From Neodontobutis hainanensis (taxonomy: Eukaryota > Chordata > Actinopteri > Gobiiformes > Odontobutidae), in the NCBI GenBank assembly GCA_024349245.1, contig JALDNG010000104.1, positions 124,001 to 188,000 of the forward strand: 64,000 nt of DNA, given 5' to 3'. Positions 1 through 14,000 of this stretch are shown here, one piece after another (positions within the stretch are counted from its first letter, which is position 1; each line of letters opens with the position of its first letter). The notes under the pieces were generated by a model, which saw nothing but the letters and a program-made list of their open reading frames with translations, was not told where the DNA came from and made no database searches. The position numbers were made by a program, and so were the translations under genes.

Positions 1-3000
1 TCTCCCCAGACTCTTCCTTTTCTGAGGGAACACCAAAGCAATCTCATTCCAGCTGAGAACACATTCCTGTGCCACCCCACAGCTGGCTCCTCTCGATGTA
101 GAGAAGCACAACTCTGATAATAATATCAACAAAAACCTCATTTGTATGTCCTATTATATAATCCACATAGCTCAAGTACAACGTAATGTGATCAATCATT
201 TCACTGTGTAGAGAAAATGACTTCACACGACAACAGTGGATCAACAGTTCTCCATCTGTTCCGCCTTCAGTGTCAGTTTGCGTGCCTCGTGTGGGCCATG
301 GTGGACTCAGTACTCAGCAAAGCTTTGCTAATTAGTAGAGATTGCCAGACGTGTGCTAGCATTTCTTTAATTAACACTATGGTTAGCATCGTGGAAAAGA
401 CAGTCCCTTCCCCCGCTCCCTGGTGTCTTCACCGAGGGCCCCTCAGTGACACTCAAACTGAAACATAATATTTTTTTAATGGTTATATAAGATACGTGAG
501 CATAGCAGAGCCTCATTCAGAAGTTGAAACACTTCTTTAAATGTATTCAGTTTGAGATCCAGGGTGACAGTGTACCCATCCCGAAGAGGCCAGCTGATTG
601 GTTGTCACTGGAGATCCATTTAGTTGGCAACAGCACAGCCTTATGGAAACAGGCTCAGGGTAAACCCCAGCTTCAGTGCCTCAGACTCCATTTCGCTGCT
701 TCCTTTCTGACTTTTCAATAACATAGTCATTTTTCACAACAGCTCCGAGTGCAAAGGGCATCAGCCTCCCTCCGATGAAGTGCACGTTCTGGCCCCTATC
801 TGAAAGCTGAGGTCGAAGGAAAGCACAGAATGAAGAGGCAGGATACAATGTGCAGTTTTCAGCTTTCCAGCAGGGTGGCTTTCCAGCATTGACAGGTCTA
901 ATTTGAAACAGGGGACATTTCAGGAGGGGCAGATATTCAAATGATTGACATTTTGAATTTAATGGTTGAGTGGAATAACAGCTGAAAATTTGGAGCAGGT
1001 GAGCGAGAAAGAAAATGTGCCATTACTTAGTCCTTTTCTCCATGACTACTTATTAGAGTTTACAAATCTCAAATAACTTTACCTTTATTGGATCCATGTG
1101 CTACTTTGTATCCAGACAAAAACACCTGAATGTATAGAGCATAATCATCAACAATGATACAAAGAAAGACAAACATAAACCCTGACCTTCACTTTCTTCT
1201 TCTACTGTTTATGGCAGTAGTATCTGGCAATATTTGAAGCAGCTCGCAACTACAAAAGAAGATTTATGCACTACTTTATTCTAATTAATGCCATCTTAAA
1301 AGTTTGCTTTGGAAACAAATGGAAAGAACAAGTCTTCGGGGGGCCTGGGACTGGACACAGTGCAGTAGCTCTTGACTCAATCTTGTGGCACAAATTGATA
1401 CAGCAGTCTTGGAAGCATATCTTGTGTTGATATATACAGTACAAAATGTTTTTGGCAGAAGTGGATATTAAAAGTAAAGTAAACTATAAAGTATGTTTAT
1501 TTTTATCAGTTTACAAAATGCAAAGTAAAAGAGCAGAAGACAATTCTAAAAAAATAATCAATATAATAATCTGACTATTTGTCTTAAAACAGCAACTGTA
1601 CCTTTTGTATCCACACCTGCCTAAAACCTCTCCACAGTCCTGTACATATATCTTTTCTTTTATTCAGCGGCGGAAAACACTAAAAATATTTCAGGATATT
1701 TCAGAGATATACATTTCTGAGAGCTAATCAGTGTTTCAAAATAAATGTATATATAGAGCTTAATTATATTTGCATAATAGCACATTACATCTCACCCGAG
1801 TCGTGTGAACTGCACGTCTATTTAATGACATACTGGGTGCCCTTGAAGCCTAATATAGAAGATGCATTCATAACATGCTGCGGTGGAGCTGAGAATAAAG
1901 GGAGCTAATAGATACTTTGTTTAGATGCAACACAGGAGACCCTCGATTAAGACTATATGGGTTATTGATGTTGTATTTTTTTTATTTTGGCTATAATATA
2001 TTTTGGCCATTCAATAACAATCAATAAAGCTGCTATTCTTGTTTAGTCTTGTTTTTATATTGGTCCTTTGCCTCATGTCACCTCCTTAGAATCTTAATTG
2101 TTTGTGGCCCTGCATCATTCAGGAGTTATTTAAAAAAAGAAAAGAAACGTCTGAAAATGGTATGGCAAGGTTAATTTCAAGCTTTAATTGAAATGATCTC
2201 TATGAATTTCAATCCTGTCATCCATTTGCTCCAACAGGTTCCCCTGAGGAAGGGGATGGGGGGGTGGGGGGCTGGTGCTTTGTCAGCAGCAGGTAGAGGT
2301 TAGCTTAAGATAGGGTGAGGCTCTTTTTTTAAATTTCATTGTGATCAGAGACCATGACTGACATGAACAGGGAGGAGAAAGGGAAGATTCCTGTATTTTG
2401 ATTTAAATGATAATTTATTTTATCCCCAGACTGTACGTTCTCCTGAGGCGACATTCCAGACATTTGCATTTCTGAATCTGGTCAGAATGAACCCCTTTTT
2501 TTGTTTGTTTATGGGACCCATATTTGAGCCCAAATGGGGCCCATGTGGCAATGCTGGCTCTGCAGATGCTAAATATGTGTAATAATCACCATTGCAACAT
2601 GGCTGGAACTTTGTCTGTGTGATTCTCCAAAGAGGAGCATCTCCAACAGAGGCCTTGACTACCCTAACAAGAGTCTTCAACCGTCTGCCATTCTGACATC
2701 TGTCCGACCCTGTACTCTAAAATAATAATATTAATATTACTAAAATGTGGCTGCCTAGATGCCACCTAAACACAGTGCATTATTTTTTGGAAGACAAACA
2801 GGACATGAATTTTTAATTGGCCCTGTTTGGTGCAGCTATAAATATGCAAAGCTCATAACTAGAATGGAGTTCAGCCAACAAGCATATAACTCACCAACGT
2901 AACGGGTCAAAATTAACAGCGAATGGCCAAATTACTGCAAAGCATTTTTCGGACTCTATCAATCTAAACTTGACTGATGGACATATTGATAACCACAAGA

Positions 3001-3990
3001 ATCATGTGAAATAACAAGCATAAATCTTGGTTTCCAGCAGACCTCTCTTCATCAAAGTGACAAAAATGTGCTTTAAGAAACAATTTATGCTTTTCCCTGT
3101 GGCAGGTGAGTTGGAACGTTTGTACTAAATTGGCTCCCATCCGAGACATCAGCTAATCATTTGTGCAAATGGTTTGGTACTGTGAAACCCGTCTTAACAA
3201 ATTAGAACTCGCGTGAAAATCTGTTGGATAAGGATCCACAGTCGGGGTGTTAATGGAATTACAGGATTCATTTTTTAAGATAGCCTCCACAGGACATCCG
3301 AGTCGCAGAAGCCAGGTCACTACAGCGTAAATAAATTTCATCTGAGGTTATCCACAGAGTGTCATCTTTCAACCTGCAGCCTTCAAAGTAAAGACAAATT
3401 TAAGTCAAGGACCATGAGGTGATGGCTTATGTGGAGGAAGCTGAATGAAATGCAACCTCATGGAGGTGTGTTTCATCACTGCCGCAGGTTTGATGTTAAA
3501 TTACTACTGACTGGAAGTTCAATTTATGTGGCAAGATAATGGAATTTATTAGTGAGCAACTCCTCAAAAGAATGTATTTGTAGCCAGGAAAATAATGATG
3601 CATTTGTATCTTTGTCTTAAATACTTTGCGTTACAATAATTAAGTATGCCCTTATCCAAATGTCTGCTTTAAAACAGAACATAAATCCAAGTCACACTTG
3701 TCGACCTAATTGGCTTGTTTTGATTGCAGTTTGACTTTCGGTGAGTGTTGGTGGAGCACGATGAGTGTTAATTAGCACCACAGGGGCTTGTAAAAAAAAA
3801 AAAACACAGGACATGCCTAAAGAAATGCAAAGTATGCTTGGCCATTGGGGCCAATTATTCCCACTGTTAAACTGTGCAAGAGCCAATTCTGTGGGATCTC
3901 CTCAACTACAGCTGGCTACTTCCTGAAGAGAAGCATTTTATAACACTGCCCTCAACTGGTCACTTTACTCACTTGGCCATGCAGAGATAA
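1..3990. other. Gene-free region downstream of phactr4
   Basis: No exon chain, tRNA or clear transposon is visible on either strand. Open frames are short (61-86 codons) with no recognisable family. The stretch is unusually poor in repeats compared with the rest of the window. It contains segments with unskewed composition and homeodomain-like TAAT cores (for example about 1750-1960, 2800-2960 and 3500-3620), which could be conserved non-coding elements, but conservation cannot be judged from one sequence. Confidence 0.5.
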
Positions 3991-4009
3991 AAAAATAAAT
4001 AAAAGAAAA

Positions 4010-5013
4010 TTTAATTAAAAAGACAAAGCCAGTCAACTTTGAAATGTAATCACAAGTTATTAAATTTAATTATTCAGTGTAATTTATACAGTATGGTTTG
4101 TAGAAGAGGTTTTATGATCTCTGTATCAAAAAAAAAAAAAAAAAAAAAAAGACATTATTTTGTACCATTACTACTTTGACAAATACTTTACAATTAAAAT
4201 ATGTCAGAATTACAGTAGATGTACATATAAAGTTGTTCAAATCTACACAAATGCAGCCAGATAGGGGGCCACAAATATAAAGTACCATAAAAGAGGCCAA
4301 AAATAAAAATATATACACTTTCCATCTTCATTTTGTAGAATTAAGATATTTGGAAATGTTTACATTTCTGTACACCCAGCTGAAGAACATAAGGTGCGGT
4401 GTTACAAAACAAAAAAATTAAAAATAAAAATAAACTAGTGATATGTGCTTGATGGGAATTCGACACAACGATCATGGACATACAGTAAAATGCACACCTG
4501 GAGTTAATCAGTGCTCTATCTACACACAGAGCATCACTGCTGATTCTAAAAGATAAAAAATATGCTCCAGGGGTTTTTCACATTGTGATAAATTTACAAA
4601 AGTGGATATCAGTAAGGCTTAGTACCGGACATTTAAATGTAAATAAATGGTGGTAGTTAACCTAGTGGTACCACTAACAGTGCCAATATTCTATGCTTCC
4701 CCTCCTGTGAGGAAGCCAGTAGTCTAAGTGAGCTCAGGTAAGGCATTTTCAGAGCCTTTGACGGACCACTCTTTTAAGTTTATGCACATGCAGTGTAATT
4801 AGAAAACACACAGCGTTCCTCTTCCTTTAGTGTTGGCACAAGACACCTCCAACATGGACAATTCATAGTCCACAGTTTCTGAGAACCACTGACTAGCCCT
4901 CTTTTTTTCAGCAGCAGTGTCAGACCAGCGAGCCACGAATCCAGTTCGAAAGAGGGACTTTTCTGTCGTCTCCTTTGTCCCGGTCTAGGTGCTTCTGATG
5001 TCAGCGTGGACAG
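4010..5013 (-). other. phactr4: phactr4 3' untranslated region (end tentative)
   Basis: The minus strand continues from the TAG at 5014-5016 without a further in-frame gene. No AATAAA exists on the minus strand between the stop and about 4.0 kb; the first plausible poly(A) signals are ATTAAA variants near 4070 and 4015-4010. A 3' UTR of about 1 kb is therefore inferred; the end needs transcript data. The A-run at 4129-4150 is a plus-strand poly-A tract inside it. Confidence 0.35.
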
Positions 5014-5029
5014 CTAAGGCCGATGGAAC
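5014..5029 (-). CDS. phactr4: phactr4 terminal coding exon (FHRP stop)
   Basis: The acceptor TCCTTTTCCAG is followed by one base that completes an arginine codon, then F-H-R-P and TAG. The PHACTR family ends in (F/Y)HRP, so this fixes the C-terminus. Confidence 0.92.
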
Positions 5030-8000
5030 CTGGAAAAGGACAAGAGAGGTCATGAGCAGAAGTGAGATATAGTCTTGCTACAAAAAGACATCAAAGTGTC
5101 AGCAGCAAATATTGTCAAAAAAACAAACTACTGTTGAGCTATTGATGTGCATACAATAATATTAAGGAAAAGAAAAATGTGTTAATTATTGATGCGGCTG
5201 TATACAAGCCTGACCGGGTATAGATCCTGCTTTCTTCATGAACCTCCATCTCTGAACTTTTGAATTCATTGAGCTCCTTGCGAATGGCAGCCTGAAATGC
5301 AACATAAAATAAACAGCACTTTAGCAGGATTGGCACAATCCGCTTGCGGCGAGGCACGAAAAAAAGAAGCAAGGCAGCACATGATCAAAGCAGTGCATGT
5401 GGATGAGAGGACAGGATCTTTGCACTTTGTATGTGGTTTTGAGTTTAATATTTGGGTGCATTTGAACCTCAAATTAGATATTTCATACTCTAAAGTATGT
5501 CACTTATTGTCCCCAAGTAGTTCCTAATCCCCACTGGAGCAGGAAATTCACTTAAAAAACACATCCAGGTGTTAAGCCATATGTGCATTCCATTTCTGTG
5601 ATTTTTCCTCCAAACTGAAACTGTAATGTCTATCCTCTCAGACTTGACCAAACTTGTGCTTGAGATACAGGTAAGGTGGGTGGAGACCTCTGCGTGGCTT
5701 TGGGCTCACCTTGTCGGCAGGCGTGAGCTTGGTCCAGGGTTTGTCAGCTCTACGGTCGTAGTCGTGAGCGTGGGTGGACTCTACGTACTCATGGAAGCGC
5801 AGGATTTTCCTGGCCTGCAGTTCAGCCACAGTGGGTCTCTGGGACAACTGATAACACAATATGAAAGTCAGATACAAAAGGCAAAGGCAGTGGAGAGTGT
5901 CATCGTCTTGAATTGTTGTACTCTGACCTTTCTGGTGAGCCTGCGTTTGATCTCACATCTCTCTAATCGTCGATCCGCTTCATTCTTGGCTGTAGAGGGA
6001 AAAGACATTCCATAAGATGGAGAAACAGTGCGGCCAGTCAGGTCCCTTTCACCTGAGCTGCTGTCGGCACGCTGCCGTAACAGGAATCTTTAATCACTGC
6101 ATGTTTCTGCACAATGCCTCTCATTATTTCATGGTGGGTGCAAAGCAGCGTCTTGGCCAAGTCATTTGGGGACAAAGTGAAGCACAGTGGGGAGTTAAAA
6201 ATGCTGGATCAAAACGTGTTGACAGAATCTGGGACATTTATGGGGATACATGCTTCTTAGATCCGTCTTGGCATTGCACTGATGCCGAACTCAAGTTTCA
6301 TTAGAGAAAGGGTTGCCAGTCTGCAGAAAGACTGCAGGGGCTTTCATTTGTACATACAAAACTCTTCCATTCTAAAAGCTAAGTAACTTGTTTAGGTTTT
6401 TTGTGCTATTATGGAACATAATTGGTTTGTTGTTTATCAGTTTTAAGATGTCAAGATAATAAAAGGTGTGAACCCCACAAATATTGTGCTATATTGTAAT
6501 ATGGAACTCCTCAACTATTTGTGATGCAATTATTATTGAATAAATTGCATTACAGGAGTTGGGAGAAGAGGTGTATTCAAAAGAAACTTAGACCAGTAAC
6601 ACCAGTGCAACCAGTAGGAAAGTGACTTTAACGCCCTGCCTTAAGTGACTACATTGATTTTATTTGGTACCTTTTTTTTTTTTTGTATTTGACAAAAAAA
6701 AAAACACATTCTTTAGTTAAGGTGGCCACCTTGACAATAAGCACCCACCACCTTGACTATTGTCTTATATAATGGCACACAGCCTAATACCTTATTCCCT
6801 TATGTTGTGGAGGCATTTAAGTTGAAGCCTAGATGAGGGGACAGGGTTTTTAAGACATTTGGGGCAAATCCATAAAGTGTATAAAATACATAAATTTGTA
6901 GAGAATTTGTTACTACCATTTTAAAGGAAGGTTTTTCTGAGGAAATTACTGATCAATATTCTACATCAGCAATTTGAAAAACATGTTTAGTTAATTTCCA
7001 AGTCAGCAACCAAGACTAAGGTACTGGCATTACATCTAGAGAAAGTCCTCTGGCCCCATTCATTTTGGGAGGCCATTGGGTAAAATGAATGCATCACAAT
7101 GGAGCATCTTACCACCTACTTAAACATCCCACATTAAACTAACTCCTTTTGACGTAAAATTAAAAGCTTGTGGTACATTTTGAAGTCATAAATTACAAAA
7201 TTAAACTCCTTCTGCAGCCTTTTATCCACAGTCAATACGCCTGAGGCAGGAGGATATGCTCCACTAGCCTGTGCATGAATGACTGATGCATCTATTGAGT
7301 TAAGCGGTGAGGAGAAAAATGATGAGGTGCTCCCTCGACCTTGTGCCGCTGGAATTTTAATGCAAATAGTGCAGCCGCCTCACCTTGGAGAATATTCCTC
7401 TGCTCTAGCTCCTCTGCTGTCGGCCTCTGACTCAGCCGCCTGGGGACACAAAGAACTGTCAGAAAGCTGATATATACACATCATCTCAGAGGAGCATTTC
7501 AAGATGATGAGGGCGTTTTATCTTCATGACTGAATGGTGTAAATAAGTCTCTGAATAATATATGGAATTAAGCAGCATGACCGTTTGGACAGATCTTTAC
7601 CGATTAAGCGTGGTTCCGATCTTATTCTTGACCGCCATCCACTGCTCCTTGTTGGTCCAGCTCATGTTTTCATCGTTCTCCTGAGCGTCCCGTGCCTCTC
7701 GCTCCTGCCGCTCCAGCTTCAGCGCTAACGTGTCCTTCCTCTTCACGCGACTCGCCAAACCACCTGCACACACAAGATGAATATTAACAGAAATATAGCC
7801 CAGCTGCTTGATACACACAACTTTAAATGAGAAAGTCACACAACTGAAATGAATTATGATCGACAAGACAAGATGAAAGCGAAGTTGTTTTAATCATTCT
7901 AAAAAGCCTTGCCGTCAAGTCTTTGAAAAGAGATCAAATAAAATGTGTCTGACTACTACTCCTTTCTGCTCTGATGATTGATTTGCTGTATTCTATTTGA

Positions 8001-11000
8001 TGCTTATGAAATGAATAGAGAGCTCTTGAACCAGCTCTCGGGGCACCTTTTTGCTGAGGCAAGACAAACAGGCAAAAGGTATAAAAGAATACATTAATGT
8101 GAGGAGCTATTGTCTGACTCTGCTGAATAATAAAATGTCTGAGTCATCCTTGCGTGATGTTTTGTGTTTGTATCAACAGGATGTCAGCAGAGTGCTCTTC
8201 TCGGTTTGAATGTTAAACACATCATGTCACGGACCTATTTTCAAGTTTAACTGTAGCCCTTTTATGACATCTTCATGAACTGATTTCTCCGAATAAAATC
8301 CTGTCTTCTAAGTGAGCCATGTGCCCCGTTTATGCTCAAGTAGCAACACTGCATAAAGACTGTCCCCTTTAATGCTATGCTGCGTTGCTCCGTAAAAAAG
8401 ACGGGTTCTAGAATAATGACAAATATGTTAAAGCCCACACAAGGCAAAAACATAATTTACATAAACACAAAGGTGGAAGTCTGTAAAGGTTCTCAGTCAT
8501 CCAGGACATCTTGAAGCAAAGGTTTGAGTAAAAGCATCGGGGTAAAAAACTAAGTCCAGATGCTTTTACTCAAAACTTTGCTAAAAAAAAGGTGGAAGTT
8601 ACACACACTGTTGTTTATTATCGTGTGATTTGCCAAGTTAGTTTCAAACAACATACTTGGAGGGCCCTCCTCGTCCTCCTCCTCCTCCTCTTCGCCGTCG
8701 TCTCTGTACAGAACAGGCCCGTCAGAGTCCGACTCCGACTCCTCACTGTCTCCGGGGCCTCTTCCTTCGGGGATCACAGTGACCCGGGGGTCTCCGATCA
8801 AACCCCTGCGACTGCGCGGCTCAAAGTCATGTCGTGGCTGGGGTCTCTGCGGCTGCACTTTACGCAGCTCCTCCTCCATGTCAAAGTCGTCGTCTTCTGG
8901 CCTGAAAAAGAAGCCAACTATCAGCCATGGACTGAGACATACAACATAACGTTTTTACAGCATTTGAAGGGTTGCTTTTAAACAATAACTTGGTGAACAA
9001 ATATGGTACTATGTAGGTGGGTCACCATCTTGAATGGTAATCAGAGATTGATTGGAATTATGTCCTGCCTTCGACCAATAAAATCTAAGGAGGTAAAGGT
9101 TTTTGTTTAATGACCATTTCTCACAAAAGGCAATGCAAAAGCAAAGCATGCTTTGCACACGGTAAACCAGTTTAGGTGAGCATAAACATACTCTTTTAAG
9201 CAATATTCTGACATTTCTTTAAGTCATTTTGTACATGATACTACCATATAGTTAGTATATTACCTATAGTAGATTTCTGTGTTTCTTGGGCAATGTTTCA
9301 AGTAATATTATTAAGCAGGCCTCTTGTTGGCTCACCTGCAAAACGCTTATCAAATACGTGAAACAGTTAAAGTTTGATTTGCAATGAGCTTTTTCTTCCA
9401 GCCGCTTGAATACCTTTCTATCATTTCCAATGTGTGTGTAATGTGCATTAATAAACTGTATAAGGCCTTTTGAATAAAGTTTGTTTCGTAACTGCATAAT
9501 TGAGATGGGTGTGCATTTAAAGTAGCACCAATATACTCGGAATGGCAGATATATTTTAAGTTTAATGAAAATTGCTTGGAAACAGATGTTCAATAGCTAT
9601 TTAATTGTTAGACATTTGAAGAAATCTCTCATTAAATGATAAAAATGTGTTTTTTAGTTGTTCCTAACGCTATACTCTAAATGATTTGTGTTTTTGAGTA
9701 GTGCGTATTTTATTTGTCCCTAAAAAGGAGTTGTATGCATCATGTTCTTGTACAAATTTAAAGCTTCAAAGTCCATTCCTTTGTAAATAAATGCTTTGTT
9801 CTTTGTCTTTTACCCGGTCAAACAAAAACATTGACAAAAATAAAATGACTGTCCATTATCTACCCACTCTCTTGCCAGTGCCTTTATAGATTCAGTATTG
9901 TGCAGGGACTTACAGCCTGAGAGGTTCAATGGTAATGGGCAGAGAGTAGCGCGTGTTGCCCCCTCCGTCGGCAAGGACATCTGGAGGAGACTCAAAAAGC
10001 AGCGAGTGCGCTCTCTTGGAGCCGTCGGGGTTGGGTTGTGTCGGCCCGGGGCTGGCCAACGCTCTCTGAATGAGAATGTGCAGTGGGATGGGGGGAGGTT
10101 GACTGGGCGGCTCTGTGGTGGGGCTGGGGGGGTCTGTTTGAATAGTGGGCACAGGGGCAGAGACGGAGCTGGGGGCAGTGGGCAGTGACTGCACCCTGGG
10201 AGGAGACGGAGGGATGTGAGATGGAGGTGAGAACACGGGCTCGACGGGGTTCGGCTGCTGCTGTTGCTGGGCCGGAGCGCTGGGTTTGTCCTCGCTGCTG
10301 TCTGCTCTGGTGCCAGCAGGGGGCAGCAGCACGGGGGCAGAGGTTGAGTCAGCTCTGGGGGACTCTGGCACGTGAGCCGGAGGACCAGGTTCAGCAGACT
10401 GGCGCTTGGTGAGGGGTGTCATCCTCTTGGGGGGCGTTGGCGGAGAGCGTTTAGCAGGACCTGGGACCACATTGACACCAAGCTGAGAATGATCACCTGT
10501 GGAACAAACAACAATTACTAATAAAATAAACAGCATGAGATACATACATGATACATTATAGAAGAATAGTGGACCATAGGATCAGATGCGTTTAAGGAAG
10601 ATTATCCAAAAGTGAGAGTTGGCTTTAAGAACTCGGCCCTTTATTAACCCTTTAATCCTGTAAATAAGCCGTTTTATAATTGACCAAAACTTCTACTCTA
10701 TTCACAAGCATGTTCCCCTTGTCTTTGAAAAGATCTGTCCTAGTTAGTCCTAGTATGGTACTTGGTTTTGTCCTTGGTTAGCCCTGGTTTGGTTCTGATT
10801 AAACTAAGGATTATTTTTTATTTATCCCTATTTTTGACCAACCAAAGTCACTCCAGAATAATGTCATGCTATGCAGTCTCCAAAATTCAACCCTTTTCTA
10901 GATATGGTAACTACTTCTGCCTAGTCCAATGACAGCCAGCCTACTCCCCTGGGTTTCAATAACCCACATCTAGTTTTTAAAATGGGTGACGTGGCAGGTT

Positions 11001-14000
11001 ATGGGTCCAGTATTTTTCCACTGTCAAAGCATCAAAAAGAAAAACAAATATGTAGTTAAAACACAAGATGCACTTTAAGTTTGTCAAGTGAAGTTAGTGC
11101 TTTCATGAAAAAGAAAAACATTCACTTCAATGTTAAGACTTCTCTTCAGACACTGACAAGTGTAATACAAGATTAGGAAGGCATTTCAATGTGGTTTAAT
11201 TTGTTTAAACACACTGTAGTCAACATCCACTAGGATTAACACATTCAACACACTGTTAACGCCCATGCAGTGTTTTGGACATGCCTGGAGTTATTGTGGT
11301 TGGCTGAAACGCTGCCTGCATGCAGTACAGCCTGGATATTAAAAATGGAGGTGAGGTATTTGGCGTGCTATGGAGATGGTGACTCTATACCGCCAGAGTG
11401 CACGCTTCACTCAGATTGAGTGAATGCTGGCGCCCGCTGGTACCTGAGCAGGACAGGCCCGCCCTGTGCTGCAGACATACAGGAAGAGAAAGGTAGAGGC
11501 CGAGCTCGTTCTGCCGTCTCCAGCCACTCCAGTAACAAGGCGGCCTGACCCTGACATGGCCCCTGTGCAGCAAGGAAGCTGGCAAAAACACGCGGAGAAG
11601 TCAGGGATGGGGGTCTGTTTACATTCCACACAGGGAGGGGAACACATCAGACCAGTGGTTGAAGAATGTTTCTCACGGTTTTTCACTGTTTATCACTGTG
11701 GCCAGAGGCAGTCCATGTTTAATGTGGGGAGATAACAAGCGTAATTGTTTTCTCTGCTGATTACAGTCAGCTAAATATTCTGCATGCTCACTATTTTTTC
11801 TACAATACGCTAAAAATTACTAAAAACTATACAAGCAGCACTGACTGTCTATGATATTCTGTTCTATATTATTTAAGCTTTTGATTTCCTATAATTCTAA
11901 CTAATCATTAACTTAAAATGGCCATATTAGTATCCACATATGTGCAAAAGAAAAAGAAATTAATAGGTTATGCAACCTTGAATCAGAAGTGACAATTAGA
12001 CCAATACTGTGCATCTTTAAGATTTTTGACCACTAAAAAAAATTTCTAAAACTAATCATTTCTGACACTTACTTACACATTTCTGAAACATACTTGACAC
12101 TTGATATTATAGGCTGTAAGCATTGTACATTCACAAGCTCTGTTTTTACTCTTTTTGATCTTTAGCCTCTTCTCACACACCCTACACTACCCCCAGCTCC
12201 TCTCATTACAAAGACTTAAAGGCTGCATATTCAAATCACTTTGAGGCTATTTATTTATGGTAAAATGTTACAGTGTTTCTTCAATTACGTTCAGGTTATT
12301 TGAAAAAGGTTATTTAAAGAGGTTAGGTTATTTAAAAAGTTAGTGTTTCTCTTTAATTACTTTGAGGCCTTTTGTTTATAGTAAAAAGTTAGTTTTTCTT
12401 CTTAATTACTTTGAGGCCTTTTGTTTATAGTAAAAAGTTAGTGTTTTTCTTTAATTACTTTGAGGCCGTTTCTATTAGGATAATGGTATCAAATTGACTC
12501 TTGCATGTTATTTTCAAACCACGTTTAATCTGATTCATGGGATAGATTATAGTGCTTATTTTTAAGATTACTGAACAAAATTATTTTAGTATAACATTAA
12601 AAAAAATAATAATAATACTACCCCATCTGTATTTATGAAAAATCAATACACACTGACTAACATGTGGTTAAGCAAATAGATCACCACTATTCAGTTACAA
12701 CAGCCTTGGGCCATCAGGCGCAGCCTTGGGAAGAGAATTCAGTAACGTATCTGTGGGACTTTGACCTGACAAATGGCACTGGAATGTGTCGCTGCCACCG
12801 ACACCGAGCATTTACAGTGTGACAGTTGGGCTCTTAACACTGTGGCGTGCTGGAACAAAGTATAATAACTACTTCAAGCCAATCACTTTCTAGTCCTTGG
12901 ACAAAGACAAGCCAGTGCGTGCTCTCTGGAGATTCGCACTGGAAGTAGATAAGCAACAATTTGGTAAACACTCTGCATATGTTTTTTCTGTTACGATACT
13001 TTGAGGTAAAATCATTTAGATTAAAAATGGAGCATTACAGCAGCTGCAAAATAATTAATAAGTCCGTTACTGAGAGCTTGAGTGGAGAAATAATTTACAT
13101 GGTACAGTTGTTTTTTAATTAATTTCTAGGAACTCTCTTCCCACCACATGCGTAACTTTCAACCACAAACCACATCATAAGCCCATCTGTCGCACAACTG
13201 CAGTTACAGTCTATCAAAAAAGACAACGCAGTACTATAACAAAGACAAGCTGCTGCACTAAAAAGGTGTTGGCAAAAACTCCAATGCCATCCATGTCCTA
13301 GCTCAGGCACAGTACGAGACCGATTTCTCCATTTAAGTGTCCAAAATGACTGGATTGTACTGTTGTAGAAATGACCCACCTTGCCTCCAGTGGTGTTCCA
13401 GCTGTAACACTGGTGAATTAAAGCTTAATGTAAGTCGCTTTGAATAAAGGCGTCAGCTAAATGGGTAAATGTAAATGTAAATAAATAATACATCAGGTAG
13501 GCCATGTCTAGTTCAACTGCTGCCAATGGGTGACTAGTGTAATTAATGATCAAATGTAAAATACAGTACTGAATGATTACAAAAAGGAATATCTTGACCA
13601 GAACCATAATAAAAGATAAAAGTACCGTCTCTGTGTCAGTGTCATGTTATTGTTTTCATTGATAATCACCAAGCAGCAGACATTACACACTCTTGTTCGT
13701 CCTTATGTACCCATTAATTACTTCAAGCAGCAAGTCAAAAGCCTAAGTACTGTACAGAGGCATGAGGAAGGTAAGGGAAGGGCAGTGCTGCAGAAGCAGG
13801 TGAAACACTCACCGTGTAGCACTGGGTTGCTGTTGCGGTTGCTGGGTTTGGGAGGAGGCGGCGGGGGTTGCTTGGCGTGAGGCGGGACAGGGGGCGGTGC
13901 TTCACTGTCAGTGGGCAAGGCGAGTCGAGGGGAGTCTTCACTTACAATAAGTGAAACAGTCCTAGGAGGTTTAGCCACTGGTAATGTGGAGGAGGAGGAC

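Noticed and set aside
8592..8981. 129-codon plus-strand frame
   Set aside because: Antisense to the acidic phactr4 exon.
9898..10412. Plus-strand frames rich in Gly/Arg
   Set aside because: Antisense shadows of the proline-rich phactr4 exon.
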